Source: Clostridia bacterium
Lineage (GTDB): Bacteria; Bacillota; Clostridia; Christensenellales; DTU072
Assembly: GCA_016297005.1 (NCBI GenBank)
Contig: JAEDHK010000003.1
Coordinates: forward strand, 124,001 to 188,000
Length of the DNA: 64,000 bases
Direction of reading: 5' to 3'
In this document: piece by piece, positions 45,636-54,236 of the stretch
Position numbering within the stretch: the stretch's first letter is position 1
Layout of the letters: every line of letters begins with the position of its first letter
Translations under genes and position numbers: made by a program
The notes under the pieces: model-generated
Seen by the model: only the letters and a program-made list of their open reading frames with translations
What the model was told of the DNA's origin: nothing
The model's database searches: none

Positions 45636-47011
45636 TATTTTGTTAAAGTATTGGCTAGATGCACACCCATAACGGAGGACATCATTAAGCCGCGCGTCCA
45701 ACCGCTCGAATCGCCCAGGCAATAAAGATTTTCAACCGTCGTTTTCAATTTATCGTCCATAACGATACGGTTGCTGTAAAACTTGATTTCCGGAGCGTAC
45801 AGAAGCGTTTCGCTTCCACCGAAACCGGGGAAAATCTTGTCTACTTGAGAAATAAACTCCAATATGGAAATCATCGTTCTGTACGGCATCGCGCTGGTTA
45901 TATCTCCGGCGACAGCGTCGACCAGAGTCGGACGGACGTTACCCATCGCCAATTCTTTTTGCCACGTCCTCTTCCCACAACGTATATCGCCCAATCTTTG
46001 AACGAGAATGTGTCCGTCGCCAAGCATATTCAATAGCTGTCCCACTTTCTGAGCGTACAGGATAGGTTGATTGAAAGGCGTGGAAAAATGATGAGAACAA
46101 AGAATCGCAAGGTTCGTATTTTGGGATTTAACTTCCTTAAATGCGTGACCGTTGACAAGCGCCAGGTTATCTTCGTAATTTTCCTGCGCAACAAATCCAC
46201 CCGGGTTTTGACAGAAAGTTCTGACTTTGTTAAAAAACGGCTTTGGATATCCAATCAGTTTCGACTCGTACAAAGCCTTATTGACCTCTTCCATGATCTC
46301 GTTTCTTAGTTCTACCCTGACGCCGATATCGACGTTTCCGGATTCAGAAGCGATTTTGTGCACGCGACACATCTGATCGAGCCAATCGGCGCCTCTTCTG
46401 CCCGTTGCAACAACCGTTATGTCGGAATAATACTCTTTATCGCCGACAACGACGCCTTTACATACGTTGTCTTTTATTATCAGATTCGTCACGAGCGACT
46501 CCGAAAAGAGACTTACTCCGTTATCCGTTAAATAATGCTGTAATTTAAGATAGAGCGCATGGGCTTTTTCAGTGCCAAGATGCCGAATCGGGCAATCGAC
46601 TAACTTCAAATCGGCAACGATCGCACGACGTCTGATCTCTTTGATCTTTTCGATATCTTCAACGCCTTCAACGTGTTCGTCCGCTCCGAACTTTAAATAA
46701 ATCTTATCCGTATAATCGATAAGATCCTGGGCATGGTCCGCACCGATAAGATCGGGCAAGTCGCCGCCGACTTCCCTGCTGAGCGACAACTTTCCGTCGC
46801 TGAACGCACCCGCGCCGGCAAATCCTGCCGTAATATTGCAACACGGTTTGCATTGCACGCATTTTTTAGTGACGTTTTTCGGACATGAACGTTTTTCAAG
46901 CGTTTTTCCTTCTTCAAAAATGGCAATCTTGCCCGAAAAACCATTTTCAAGCAGTTGATATGCGGTAAAAATACCTGCCGGACCGGCTCCTACGATGATC
47001 ACGTCAAACAT
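45635..47011 (-). CDS. FAD-dependent oxidoreductase (COG2509 type)
   Basis: 458 residues. N-terminal FAD-binding GAGPAG (VIIVGAGPAGIFTAYQL), then a cysteine-rich segment KNVTKKCVQCKPCCNI, GAGAFSDGKLSLS, VVATGRRGADW, and a C-terminal flavin motif LYCLGDSSGWTRG. This matches the uncharacterised group of cytoplasmic FAD proteins annotated as NAD(P)/FAD-dependent dehydrogenases. The cysteine cluster may bind a metal or Fe-S centre. The ATG at 47011 has GGAG ten nt upstream; a GTG at 47020 sits too close to that site. Substrate unknown. Confidence 0.82.
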   Translation of the reverse strand: MFDVIIVGAGPAGIFTAYQLLENGFSGKIAIFEEGKTLEKRSCPKNVTKKCVQCKPCCNITAGFAGAGAFSDGKLSLSREVGGDLPDLIGADHAQDLIDYTDKIYLKFGADEHVEGVEDIEKIKEIRRRAIVADLKLVDCPIRHLGTEKAHALYLKLQHYLTDNGVSLFSESLVTNLIIKDNVCKGVVVGDKEYYSDITVVATGRRGADWLDQMCRVHKIASESGNVDIGVRVELRNEIMEEVNKALYESKLIGYPKPFFNKVRTFCQNPGGFVAQENYEDNLALVNGHAFKEVKSQNTNLAILCSHHFSTPFNQPILYAQKVGQLLNMLGDGHILVQRLGDIRCGKRTWQKELAMGNVRPTLVDAVAGDITSAMPYRTMISILEFISQVDKIFPGFGGSETLLYAPEIKFYSNRIVMDDKLKTTVENLYCLGDSSGWTRGLMMSSVMGVHLANTLTK

Positions 47012-47063
47012 AATATTCACACTCCGTTTTTATTTCTCTCGACGTATTGATTATAAAACGTCG

Positions 47064-47816
47064 TTACTGTTTATTCATCAGCCATTCCGCCTGGTCGGGC
47101 CGATTGAAGCTTTCTCTCAAAGCCCAAACGACGGATTCTTTTATTTCTTCACGTCGCATAAAGGGTTTTTCTCGTCCGTATGCGGCGAAGGTCGTATCGT
47201 TAAACAGACATACCGTTTCATCCGACCGATCATCCTCGGCGCGAAGAGCCTGTGATATCATACCACCGACGAGCCTATTTGTCAAAATAATATCTTCACT
47301 ATTACTCTCGATACGGCTCTGAAATAAATAATCGGGTAGCGATTCATATCGAATCCGTACGTTCAAGTAATCCTGTGCAACGTCCTGCGTAACAAAACGC
47401 CATAGTTTCCCTGTTTCGAGAACGTCCGCGCAATCGACGGAAACTATGCCCTTGTTATACTTTTCGGCCCATTCGAAAGCAACTCTTACCGTTTTTTCGA
47501 CTTCCAGCTCCGGGTATCGAAGAAGGTCGTAGGCCTCCCGGCCCGCGTCGCCTCTTTTGATTCCGTTTTCCGCGCTCTTCACGTATGCGTCCGTGAAGAG
47601 ATTACGATGGAAAAGTCGCGCCACAGTATGGAACCGAAGATCCTTTGCCAGACGAAAAGCGTTTTCTTTGCAAAACAGCACTGCACCGGCGCTTTTGCAT
47701 TTTTCGACGTCGTTTTCGGAAATCAAACGGTATTCGTCAAATCCGGCGAGAATACTTTTCGCAAATTCAAATGCGTCTTTATTATCCGCACCTTTGTAAA
47801 AGGCAATCTCTTTCAT
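47064..47816 (-). CDS. LeuB-family (isopropylmalate/isocitrate dehydrogenase-like) pseudoenzyme
   Basis: 250 residues, against about 350 for LeuB. The middle is recognisable: a helix like the family's arginine-bearing segment (AFRLAKDLRFHTVARLF), then VEKTVRVAFEWAEKYNKG, SVDCADVLETGKLWR (117-141) and DIILTNRLVGGMISQAL (175-191). The catalytic residues are gone. The family's Lys in VDKANVLE is C129; the two metal Asp of the GDILSD motif are G185 and Q189; the other catalytic Asp position holds P161. The NAD-binding GSAPDIAGK region and the N-terminal GDGIGPE motif are missing. It starts 2 bp after leuA, so it is co-translated with it. It is intact as a frame, so it is probably a retained non-catalytic protein rather than debris; function unknown. 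Confidence 0.72.
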   Translation of the reverse strand: MKEIAFYKGADNKDAFEFAKSILAGFDEYRLISENDVEKCKSAGAVLFCKENAFRLAKDLRFHTVARLFHRNLFTDAYVKSAENGIKRGDAGREAYDLLRYPELEVEKTVRVAFEWAEKYNKGIVSVDCADVLETGKLWRFVTQDVAQDYLNVRIRYESLPDYLFQSRIESNSEDIILTNRLVGGMISQALRAEDDRSDETVCLFNDTTFAAYGREKPFMRREEIKESVVWALRESFNRPDQAEWLMNKQ

Positions 47817-47818
47817 CT

Positions 47819-49312
47819 TTATTGCAAAAGTTTGTTACATGCGTTAACGTAAGCCAGGATACTTGCTTCCACCGTATCGGTAGATACGCCTCGTCCGGTG
47901 ACCTGTTTGCCGTTCAGTTCCAGACGCAACGTGGCGGCGCCCAAAGCGTCTTCGCCTTCCGTAATGGCGCTTGAAGACCAATCAAGCAATAAAAAGTCCT
48001 TTCCGATAATACGATTGATCGTTTTAAAGGCAGCGTCCAAAGGACCGTCTCCCACGCCTTCGCCGACCTTAACGCCATCGCTTGTTCTGAGTTTCAGCAT
48101 AGCCACGGCAGAACTCCCCATAATGGTCGCAATGCTATAACTGTCGACATTATACGTGCGCGTCGTTTTTACGTTGTGCCCGTGCGACAATAAGTACATA
48201 ATATCTTTATAGGTAACGACTTTCTTTTTATCCGCAAGTTCTTTAAAACGCTCAAAAAGCTCGTTCATCTCACTTGGAGACATCTTTATATCCATACTTT
48301 CCAAAAACTCTGTCAGAGCATGCTTTCCGCTGTGTTTACCCAGAACGATATTGTTTTGAACGATACCGAGTTCGGCCGGATCCAATATTTCGTAGGTGCA
48401 TCTGTTTTGGAGTACGCCGTGCTGATGAATGCCGCTTTCGTGCAAAAATACGTTTTTGCCGACGATCGGCTTATTCGGCGGGATCTTCATACCCGTAATG
48501 GCAGAAAGCATTTGCGACGTCGGACAGATCTGACGAAGCACGATATCCGTCTCCGCACCGAAGTGGTCGCGACGAGTGTGTAAAGCAAGAATAACCTCTT
48601 CCAAAGAAGTATTACCTGCTCTCTCTCCGATACCGTTGACAGTACAATCGATCTGCATTGCGCCTGCTTCGATTGCGGCGAGCGTATTCGCGACTGCCAA
48701 GCCGAGATCGTTATGACAATGCGCCGAAAAAACAACGTTGGGGTATGCTGCGACGACTTCGGAAAACATCGCCTTGATTTCTTCCGGATAAGAGTAACCG
48801 ACGGTATCCGGTAAGCCGATGATGGTAGCGCCCGCTTTTATGGCGACGCCGATGGCTTTCAACAAAAACGCTCTGTCGCTTCGCGTCGCGTCTTCGCAAG
48901 AAAACTGAACTTCTTTGAAAAGCGACCGAGCGTAGCCGACGCTTTCTTCAATCTTTTTCAGGACCTCTTCTTCCGCCATCTGTAATTTGTATTTTATATG
49001 TAAAGGACTGGTCGCCAAAAATAAATGGATCCTGGCGTGCGCGGCATTTTTCAACGCGTTATACGCAATATCGATATCTTCTTTTTTGCAACGGGACAAA
49101 GAACATACGGTAGCATTCTTTACCACTCCGGCAATTTGCTTAACCGATTCGGCGTCATCAATACTGGCCGCTGCAAAACCAGCTTCAATGACGTTAACGC
49201 CCAGCTTTTCGAGCTGAAGCGCCATCTCTGTCTTCTCGTAAGCGAGCATGCTGTTCCCGGGCGCCTGTTCTCCGTCGCGTAAAGTGGTGTCCAAAACAAA
49301 TATTTTTTTCAT
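47819..49312 (-). CDS. leuA: 2-isopropylmalate synthase
   Basis: 497 residues. Condenses acetyl-CoA with 2-oxoisovalerate, first step of leucine synthesis. The HMGL-like barrel shows LDTTLRDGEQAPGNSM and HCHNDLGLAVANTLAAIEAG (metal His pair), then NGIGERAGNTSLEE. The C-terminal regulatory domain (about residues 370-497, VKVGEGVGDGPLDAAFKTIN) is present, so leucine feedback is expected. Alternatives (citramalate or homocitrate synthase) cannot be excluded by eye, but length and motifs favour LeuA. leuC, leuD and a functional leuB are not in this window; the next gene is a LeuB-like protein without catalytic residues. Confidence 0.9.
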   Translation of the reverse strand: MKKIFVLDTTLRDGEQAPGNSMLAYEKTEMALQLEKLGVNVIEAGFAAASIDDAESVKQIAGVVKNATVCSLSRCKKEDIDIAYNALKNAAHARIHLFLATSPLHIKYKLQMAEEEVLKKIEESVGYARSLFKEVQFSCEDATRSDRAFLLKAIGVAIKAGATIIGLPDTVGYSYPEEIKAMFSEVVAAYPNVVFSAHCHNDLGLAVANTLAAIEAGAMQIDCTVNGIGERAGNTSLEEVILALHTRRDHFGAETDIVLRQICPTSQMLSAITGMKIPPNKPIVGKNVFLHESGIHQHGVLQNRCTYEILDPAELGIVQNNIVLGKHSGKHALTEFLESMDIKMSPSEMNELFERFKELADKKKVVTYKDIMYLLSHGHNVKTTRTYNVDSYSIATIMGSSAVAMLKLRTSDGVKVGEGVGDGPLDAAFKTINRIIGKDFLLLDWSSSAITEGEDALGAATLRLELNGKQVTGRGVSTDTVEASILAYVNACNKLLQ

Positions 49313-49328
49313 TTGAAGCTAACCTATC

Positions 49329-49357
49329 TTGTAATCTGATTCTTTTTATAGTATAAT
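49329..49357 (+). promoter_or_regulatory. promoter of glycerate kinase, overlapping the leuA promoter
   Basis: TTGTAA (49329-49334), 17-bp spacer, consensus TATAAT (49352-49357), 53 bp upstream of the ATG. Its -10 overlaps the leuA -10 by four bases. Confidence 0.65.
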
Positions 49358-49378
49358 TAAAAAAAAATTCAATGTCAA
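49350..49378 (-). promoter_or_regulatory. promoter of the leuA operon
   Basis: Minus-strand consensus TTGACA (49373-49378), 17-bp spacer containing a run of nine T, TATACT (49350-49355), 37 bp upstream of the leuA ATG. There is no room for a T-box leader. Confidence 0.75.
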
Positions 49379-49410
49379 CGTTAATGAACGGCTGAACACA
49401 AAGGTGAATT

Positions 49411-50505
49411 ATGAAATTCTTGGTTATTCCCGATTCTTTTAAAGGAAGCATCAGTTCTGAAGAATTCTGCGAAATTGCAAAAAGATCGCTTCGATCCGAC
49501 GAAAACGACGAAGTCGAATGTTATCCGATCTGCGACGGCGGCGAAGGAAGTATCGACTGTCTGACAAAAATTTTCGACGGAAAAATCGTTGCCGCGCCGG
49601 CAACGGACGGAAACCTCCTTAAACGCAAAGCAATCTACGGCTATGACAAAACGAAGGCCTTTATTGCCGTTGCGGAAACGTCCGGTCTTGCCAAGACGCT
49701 CATCAAAGATCCGTTTGTGACGACCACGATGGGCATGGGCGAACAAATTTTGCAAGCCAGGCATCTCGGAAAAAAAGAAATCATTCTCTGTCTCGGCGGT
49801 AGCTCTACCAACGACGGCGGCGCCGGACTTGTTTACGCTTTGGGCGGAAAATTTTATAACCATAACGGCGAGAACTTTTTGCCGACAGGCGGAAACTTAT
49901 CCGAAATCTTTTCGATAGATCTGACCGATTTTTATAAAAACATCGCCGGTCTGCATTTTACCGCTATGTGCGACGTAACCAATCCGCTCCTCGGAGAAAA
50001 CGGCTGTTCTTACGTTTATGCCCCGCAAAAAGGCGCAAAAAATGCAAACGAAGTTACCCGATTAGAACAAAACATGAAAGATTTTGCCCAAAAAACGTCT
50101 TTCCTCGGCATCGATCCGTCCACTCCGGGCACCGGAGCGGCAGGAGGCCTCGGTTATTGCGTTCTCGCCTTTCTGAAAGGTAAACTTATACGCGGAATAG
50201 ACTATATACTCGATTCAATAAACTTTAAAACAAAAGCGGCGTCCTCCGACGCCATTATTACGGGCGAAGGGAAGTACGACGCGTCCACCTCTTACGGCAA
50301 AGCCGTGCGCGGTATCATGGACAGAGCAAAAGCCGTCGGTAAAAACGTTTACGTATTCTGCGGTAAAAACGAAGTTCCCGACGATAAGCGCGTCCATGAA
50401 CTGAACGACCCTCTTTTATCATTGCAAGATAATATGGATATGACCGCCAGGCACCTGGAAACGGCTCTGAAACAATTTCGCGCCTCGTTCCGAACGCCCC
50501 AATAA
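49411..50505 (+). CDS. glxK: glycerate kinase (type I, GlxK/GarK)
   Basis: 364 residues. Phosphorylates D-glycerate to 2-phosphoglycerate. The type I fold is marked by VIPDSFKGSISS at the start, CDGGEGSIDCL, ILCLGGSSTNDGGAGL and GTGAAGGLGYC, and the C-terminal ITGEGKYDASTSYGKA. The ATG at 49411 follows AAGGTG. Single gene, divergent from leuA; no glyoxylate or glycerate pathway partners are linked. Confidence 0.95.
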   Translation: MKFLVIPDSFKGSISSEEFCEIAKRSLRSDENDEVECYPICDGGEGSIDCLTKIFDGKIVAAPATDGNLLKRKAIYGYDKTKAFIAVAETSGLAKTLIKDPFVTTTMGMGEQILQARHLGKKEIILCLGGSSTNDGGAGLVYALGGKFYNHNGENFLPTGGNLSEIFSIDLTDFYKNIAGLHFTAMCDVTNPLLGENGCSYVYAPQKGAKNANEVTRLEQNMKDFAQKTSFLGIDPSTPGTGAAGGLGYCVLAFLKGKLIRGIDYILDSINFKTKAASSDAIITGEGKYDASTSYGKAVRGIMDRAKAVGKNVYVFCGKNEVPDDKRVHELNDPLLSLQDNMDMTARHLETALKQFRASFRTPQ

Positions 50506-50556
50506 AACGGATACGTTCAGCCTGAAAAATAATTATCAATTAATACCATAATTCTG

Positions 50557-50585
50557 TTGCCAAACAGAAAAAAAAGATGTATAAT
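50557..50585 (+). promoter_or_regulatory. promoter of tRNA-Ser(GGA)
   Basis: TTGCCA (50557-50562), 17-bp spacer, consensus TATAAT (50580-50585), 36 bp before the tRNA. Confidence 0.8.
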
Positions 50586-50621
50586 AGGTTTCGCTTTTAA
50601 ACAAGTCGACCTATTATTTGT

Positions 50622-50712
50622 GGAGAGATGTCCGAGAGGTCGAAGGAGCACGACTGGAAATCGTGTGTACTGCGAACCAGTACCATGGGTTCGAATCCCA
50701 TTCTCTCCGCCA
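50622..50712 (+). tRNA. trnS-GGA: tRNA-Ser (anticodon GGA)
   Basis: 91 nt with encoded CCA. Acceptor GGAGAGA/TCTCTCC with discriminator G; anticodon stem CACGA/TCGTG and loop CTGGAAA give anticodon GGA, reading UCC and UCU. A long variable arm and T-arm ATGGG-TTCGAAT-CCCAT complete the class II structure. Confidence 0.96.
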
Positions 50713-50760
50713 CAAAAAAACTATACGCACCCTAACGATAAAAAGTTTAGGTGCGTATAT
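50713..50760 (-). terminator. terminator of the pyr operon
   Basis: Stem TATACGCACC (50722-50731) / GGTGCGTATA (50750-50759), with partial pairing further in. On the minus strand it is followed by a run of seven T (50714-50720), so it ends the pyrB transcript right behind the tRNA gene. On the plus strand it is followed only by a broken T-rich stretch and may help end the tRNA. Confidence 0.8.
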
Positions 50761-50891
50761 TACTTTTCTCACGAATATTTCGGGATAATTATCAACAGAT
50801 GAATACATACGCAGCACATTGCCGGGCGAATACAATTGGGGTGCGCCCCAACTTCGCGGTTCTTTTCGTTATGACAATCATCGTTGAATCA

Positions 50892-51956
50892 TTACTTTAA
50901 TAACGCTTCGCAATAATAGCAACGGAGCCCAGACTTGCCGTTCACAGCGTACGGCTTTAAATCTTCACGACAGGTAATGCAGTGCGGATTGGTACAACGC
51001 TTATCGGTAAGCACTTTAACTCTTTCGGGCGTGGCGACGCCTTTTTCAGCGTCGTCAATCAATTCGAGAATCAGCGCCATACGCATATATTTTCCGAAAG
51101 CGACCTGATCGAAATAAGCGGCGCGCGGATCGTTATCAACGTCGAAGTCAATCTCGTTAACGCGCGGCAACGGATGAAGAATGCTCATTGAATGTTTTGC
51201 GGTCCGTAACTTATCCGTCGTCAGGATGTAGCAATCTTTTAGGCGTTCGTATTCGGCTCTGGTATCAAAACGTTCCTGCTGCACCCTGGTCATATACAAA
51301 ACGTCAAGATCGGCCATATACTCTTCCATACTGTCCGTAATACTATATTCTGTATTGTTTTCGTCCATCAGTTGCAGAATATAATCAGGAAGGCAGAGTT
51401 CTTTGGGGCTGATACAGACGAAACGAACGTTGTCATACCGGATCAGAGCGCGAATCAAAGAATGAACTGTCCTTCCATACTTCAAGTCTCCGCATAAGCC
51501 AATGGTCAGATCATTCAGTCTGCCTTGTTTTTTATGAATGGTCAGCACGTCGGCAAGAGTCTGCGTCGGGTGATTGTGTCCGCCGTCCCCTGCGTTAATT
51601 ACCGGGACTTCCGTCCGCTGGATAGCCGCATAGGGCGCGCCGTCGTTGGGGTGACGCATAACAATCACGTCGGCATATTGAGAAACCGTTCGTACGGTAT
51701 CTCCTACCGTTTCGCCTTTTGTCGTAGAACTGGAAGTACCCGCTTCGAAGCCAATCACAGCTCCGCCCAATTCAAGCATGGCCGCCTCAAAACTGAGTCT
51801 CGTACGCGTACTCGGCTCGTAAAACAGCGTGGCGAGTTTTTTGTACCGACAAGCGTCCCTGTACAACTTCGGATGATCGATGATATCTTCCGCCCTTACA
51901 AGTAAAGCATTAATCTCTTCTTTCGATAAATCGACGATGTCCAAAACGTGTCTCAT
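50892..51956 (-). CDS. pyrB: aspartate carbamoyltransferase with a PyrI-type zinc tail
   Basis: 354 residues. Makes carbamoyl-aspartate, the second step of UMP synthesis. The catalytic part (about 1-308) has the carbamoyl-phosphate motif FYEPSTRTRLSFE, GDGGHNHPTQTLAD and HPLPRVNEI. The last 45 residues are an extra domain with C321-x4-C326 and C346-x2-C349 (plus C329), the same cysteine pattern as the zinc domain of the regulatory subunit PyrI, which holds catalytic and regulatory chains together. The nucleotide-binding domain of PyrI is absent, and no separate pyrI is nearby. So this is a catalytic chain carrying only the zinc domain. AAGGAG precedes the ATG. It is the last gene of the pyr operon. 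Confidence 0.94.
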   Translation of the reverse strand: MRHVLDIVDLSKEEINALLVRAEDIIDHPKLYRDACRYKKLATLFYEPSTRTRLSFEAAMLELGGAVIGFEAGTSSSTTKGETVGDTVRTVSQYADVIVMRHPNDGAPYAAIQRTEVPVINAGDGGHNHPTQTLADVLTIHKKQGRLNDLTIGLCGDLKYGRTVHSLIRALIRYDNVRFVCISPKELCLPDYILQLMDENNTEYSITDSMEEYMADLDVLYMTRVQQERFDTRAEYERLKDCYILTTDKLRTAKHSMSILHPLPRVNEIDFDVDNDPRAAYFDQVAFGKYMRMALILELIDDAEKGVATPERVKVLTDKRCTNPHCITCREDLKPYAVNGKSGLRCYYCEALLK

Positions 51957-51968
51957 CTCTTCTCCTTA

Positions 51969-52601
51969 TTATGCTCCGATCCAACTTTCATCGGAAGGAT
52001 TATCCCGGAATTGCAATATGGCTTTATGTTGTTTCTCTGTAATAACACCCTCTTCTTCCGCGACCATACACAGCGCGTCGAGATTACTCAGACTGTAATT
52101 GATGACGTTTTTTTCGGCAAGTCTGATCAAACCTTTTTTCATACCATAAGTAAAGATACTGACGACTCCAAGGACCTCGGCTCCTTCTTCTCTGAGCGCG
52201 TCGACGACCTCTATGACGCTACCGCCTGTACTGATCAAATCTTCCACAACGACTACTTTCTGACCCTTTTCCAGTTTACCCTCGATGCGGTTGGTTCTCC
52301 CGTGATCTTTCGCCGAAGAACGAACATAACCCATCGGCAATCCGGACAGATACCCGACGATCGCGGCATGAGCGATCCCTGCCGTGCTGGTACCCATCAG
52401 CACTTCCGCTTCCGGGAAGTGGGCCTTTACGAGCTCCAATAATCCTTTTTCCACATCGTCTCTGACAGCCGGATCGGACAACGTAAGTCTGTTGTCGCAA
52501 TAGATAGGACTCTTAATACCGCTAGCCCAGGTAAAAGGCTGATCGGGGCGCAAAAACACTGCTTTGATTTGCAAAAGATCTTTGGCAATTTTCTTTTCCA
52601 T
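51969..52601 (-). CDS. pyrE: orotate phosphoribosyltransferase
   Basis: 210 residues. Converts orotate and PRPP to OMP. The PRPP-binding motif VVVVEDLISTGGS is present near residue 120, and the N-terminal FTWASGIKSPIYCDNR is typical. AAGGAG lies 11 nt upstream of the ATG. It lies between pyrF (26 bp) and pyrB (12 bp). Confidence 0.96.
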   Translation of the reverse strand: MEKKIAKDLLQIKAVFLRPDQPFTWASGIKSPIYCDNRLTLSDPAVRDDVEKGLLELVKAHFPEAEVLMGTSTAGIAHAAIVGYLSGLPMGYVRSSAKDHGRTNRIEGKLEKGQKVVVVEDLISTGGSVIEVVDALREEGAEVLGVVSIFTYGMKKGLIRLAEKNVINYSLSNLDALCMVAEEEGVITEKQHKAILQFRDNPSDESWIGA

Positions 52602-52627
52602 TTTCTCAATATCTCCTTTTATTATGG

Positions 52628-53326
52628 TTATCCCAAGAAGTCGGCACAGGCTCTTTCGTATGCGGCAACAGGATCTACGGCTTGCGTGATCGGTCTTCCA
52701 ACAACAATATAATCGGATCCCAAACTGCGTGCAATCGCCGGCGTCGTAACGCGCACCTGGTCTCCTTTTTCTCCATCGGCAAAGCGAATACCGGGCGTGA
52801 CCGTCAAAAACGCGCTACCGCATTTTTCTTTTACTTTACCCGCTTCGAGCGGCGAACAGACGACGCCGTCCAAACCGCTTTTTGCCGCAAGCATAGCGTA
52901 TTCTTCCACCGTTTTTTCAAGTGAAAGACTCCCTTTCAATTCCTCTTTCAATCTGTCTTCACCAATACTGGTAAGAAGAGTTACGGCGATCAGGAGCGGT
53001 CTTGTTCCGTCTGCTCTTGTTAAGCCTTCAACGGCGTATTTCATCATTTCTGAGCCGCCGGATGCATGTAAATTACAGATATCAACGTCCAATTTTGACA
53101 AAGCAGCCATCGCTTTTTTGACGGTGTTGGGAATATCGTGCAGTTTCAGATCGAGGAATATCTTATGTCCTCTCTTCTTGATCTCTCTGACGATATCCGG
53201 TCCCTCGGCATAAAACAGTTCCATGCCGATCTTGACAAAGGGTTTTTTACCCGTAAACTTATCCAAAAACGCAAGCGTGTCTTCTTTATTTTTAAAGTCC
53301 AACGCAACGATTACGTCCTTAGCCAT
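52628..53326 (-). CDS. pyrF: orotidine 5'-phosphate decarboxylase
   Basis: 232 residues. Final step to UMP. The start VIVALDFKNKEDT and the catalytic DLKLHDIPNTVKKA (Lys-Asp pair) are present, with the phosphate motif YIVVGRPITQA near the end. The ATG at 53326 has GGAGGT upstream, and that site overlaps the end of pyrD, which runs 8 bp into this gene. A GTG three codons earlier would destroy the ribosome site spacing. Confidence 0.96.
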   Translation of the reverse strand: MAKDVIVALDFKNKEDTLAFLDKFTGKKPFVKIGMELFYAEGPDIVREIKKRGHKIFLDLKLHDIPNTVKKAMAALSKLDVDICNLHASGGSEMMKYAVEGLTRADGTRPLLIAVTLLTSIGEDRLKEELKGSLSLEKTVEEYAMLAAKSGLDGVVCSPLEAGKVKEKCGSAFLTVTPGIRFADGEKGDQVRVTTPAIARSLGSDYIVVGRPITQAVDPVAAYERACADFLG

Positions 53327-54236
53327 TTTTTGCACCTCCGATTATTTTTTTTAATGATGTAATACCATATCGTTCCATGACGGAAGGCAGGTCTTCCACA
53401 ATTTTTTTGCAGACAAACGGGTCGACAAGGTTTGCCGCCCCCACTTCAACTGCCGTTGCGCCGGCAAGCATCAGTTCGATCACGTCTTCGGCGCTTTCAA
53501 CGCCGCCCATGCCCACTACAGGTATGCTGACGGCCGAGGAGGCCTGATAGACCATTCTGACGGCTATCGGAAAGATAGCGCCGCCCGATAACCCTCCCGT
53601 TACGTTTTTCAAAACGGGAGCGCGCTTTTTCAGGTCAATGCGCATACCAATAAGCGTATTGATAAGGCTAATACCGTCCGCGCCTCCGTCTTCGCATGCT
53701 TTCGCCATCCCGGCGATATCGGTAACGTTCGGCGATAACTTGACGATAAGGGGCTTCTTTACTTTTTTCTTGACCGCTTCCGTAACTGTACGAACGCTTT
53801 CGCAACTTGTTCCGAAACTCATTCCGCCGCCGTGCACGTTGGGACAACTTACGTTGAGTTCTATCCAGCCGACCTGTTCGCAAGCAGAAAGCCTCTCGGA
53901 TACCTCTACGTACTCTTCAACCGAAAAACCGCTCACGTTCGCCATAACAGGTTTATGAAATACTTTTTTCAAAAGGGTAAGTTCTTCCGAGATCACTTTT
54001 TCTACGCCCGGATTTTGAAGGCCGACGGCGTTGAGCATTCCTGATTTACATTCTGCGATACGTGGAGTCGGATTGCCGAAACGCGGTTCGCGCGTCGTTC
54101 CTTTAAAAGAAAACGTTCCGAGAATATTGATATCGTACAACTCGGCAAATTCGTATCCGTAACCGAACGTCCCGCTTGCCGGGATAACGGGGTTATCCAA
54201 CGTAATTCCGCACAGATCAACTTTCGTGTTTACCAT
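53319..54236 (-). CDS. pyrD: dihydroorotate dehydrogenase class 1B, catalytic subunit
   Basis: 305 residues. Oxidises dihydroorotate to orotate with FMN and passes electrons to PyrK and NAD. FMN barrel with GTFGYGYEFAELYD, NAVGLQNPG, the class 1 active-site Cys in NVSCPNVHGGG, and GMGGVESAEDVIELMLAGA. Being encoded together with pyrK marks it as class 1B. It overlaps pyrK's stop by 7 bp and pyrF's start by 8 bp; AGGAGG precedes the ATG. Confidence 0.96.
   Translation of the reverse strand: MVNTKVDLCGITLDNPVIPASGTFGYGYEFAELYDINILGTFSFKGTTREPRFGNPTPRIAECKSGMLNAVGLQNPGVEKVISEELTLLKKVFHKPVMANVSGFSVEEYVEVSERLSACEQVGWIELNVSCPNVHGGGMSFGTSCESVRTVTEAVKKKVKKPLIVKLSPNVTDIAGMAKACEDGGADGISLINTLIGMRIDLKKRAPVLKNVTGGLSGGAIFPIAVRMVYQASSAVSIPVVGMGGVESAEDVIELMLAGATAVEVGAANLVDPFVCKKIVEDLPSVMERYGITSLKKIIGGAKNG

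Noticed and set aside
47064..47816. LeuB-like gene as the 3' half of a frameshifted leuB
   Set aside because: Only 2 bp separate it from the leuA stop, so there is no room for a missing N-terminal part, and the motif changes are substitutions within a continuous frame.
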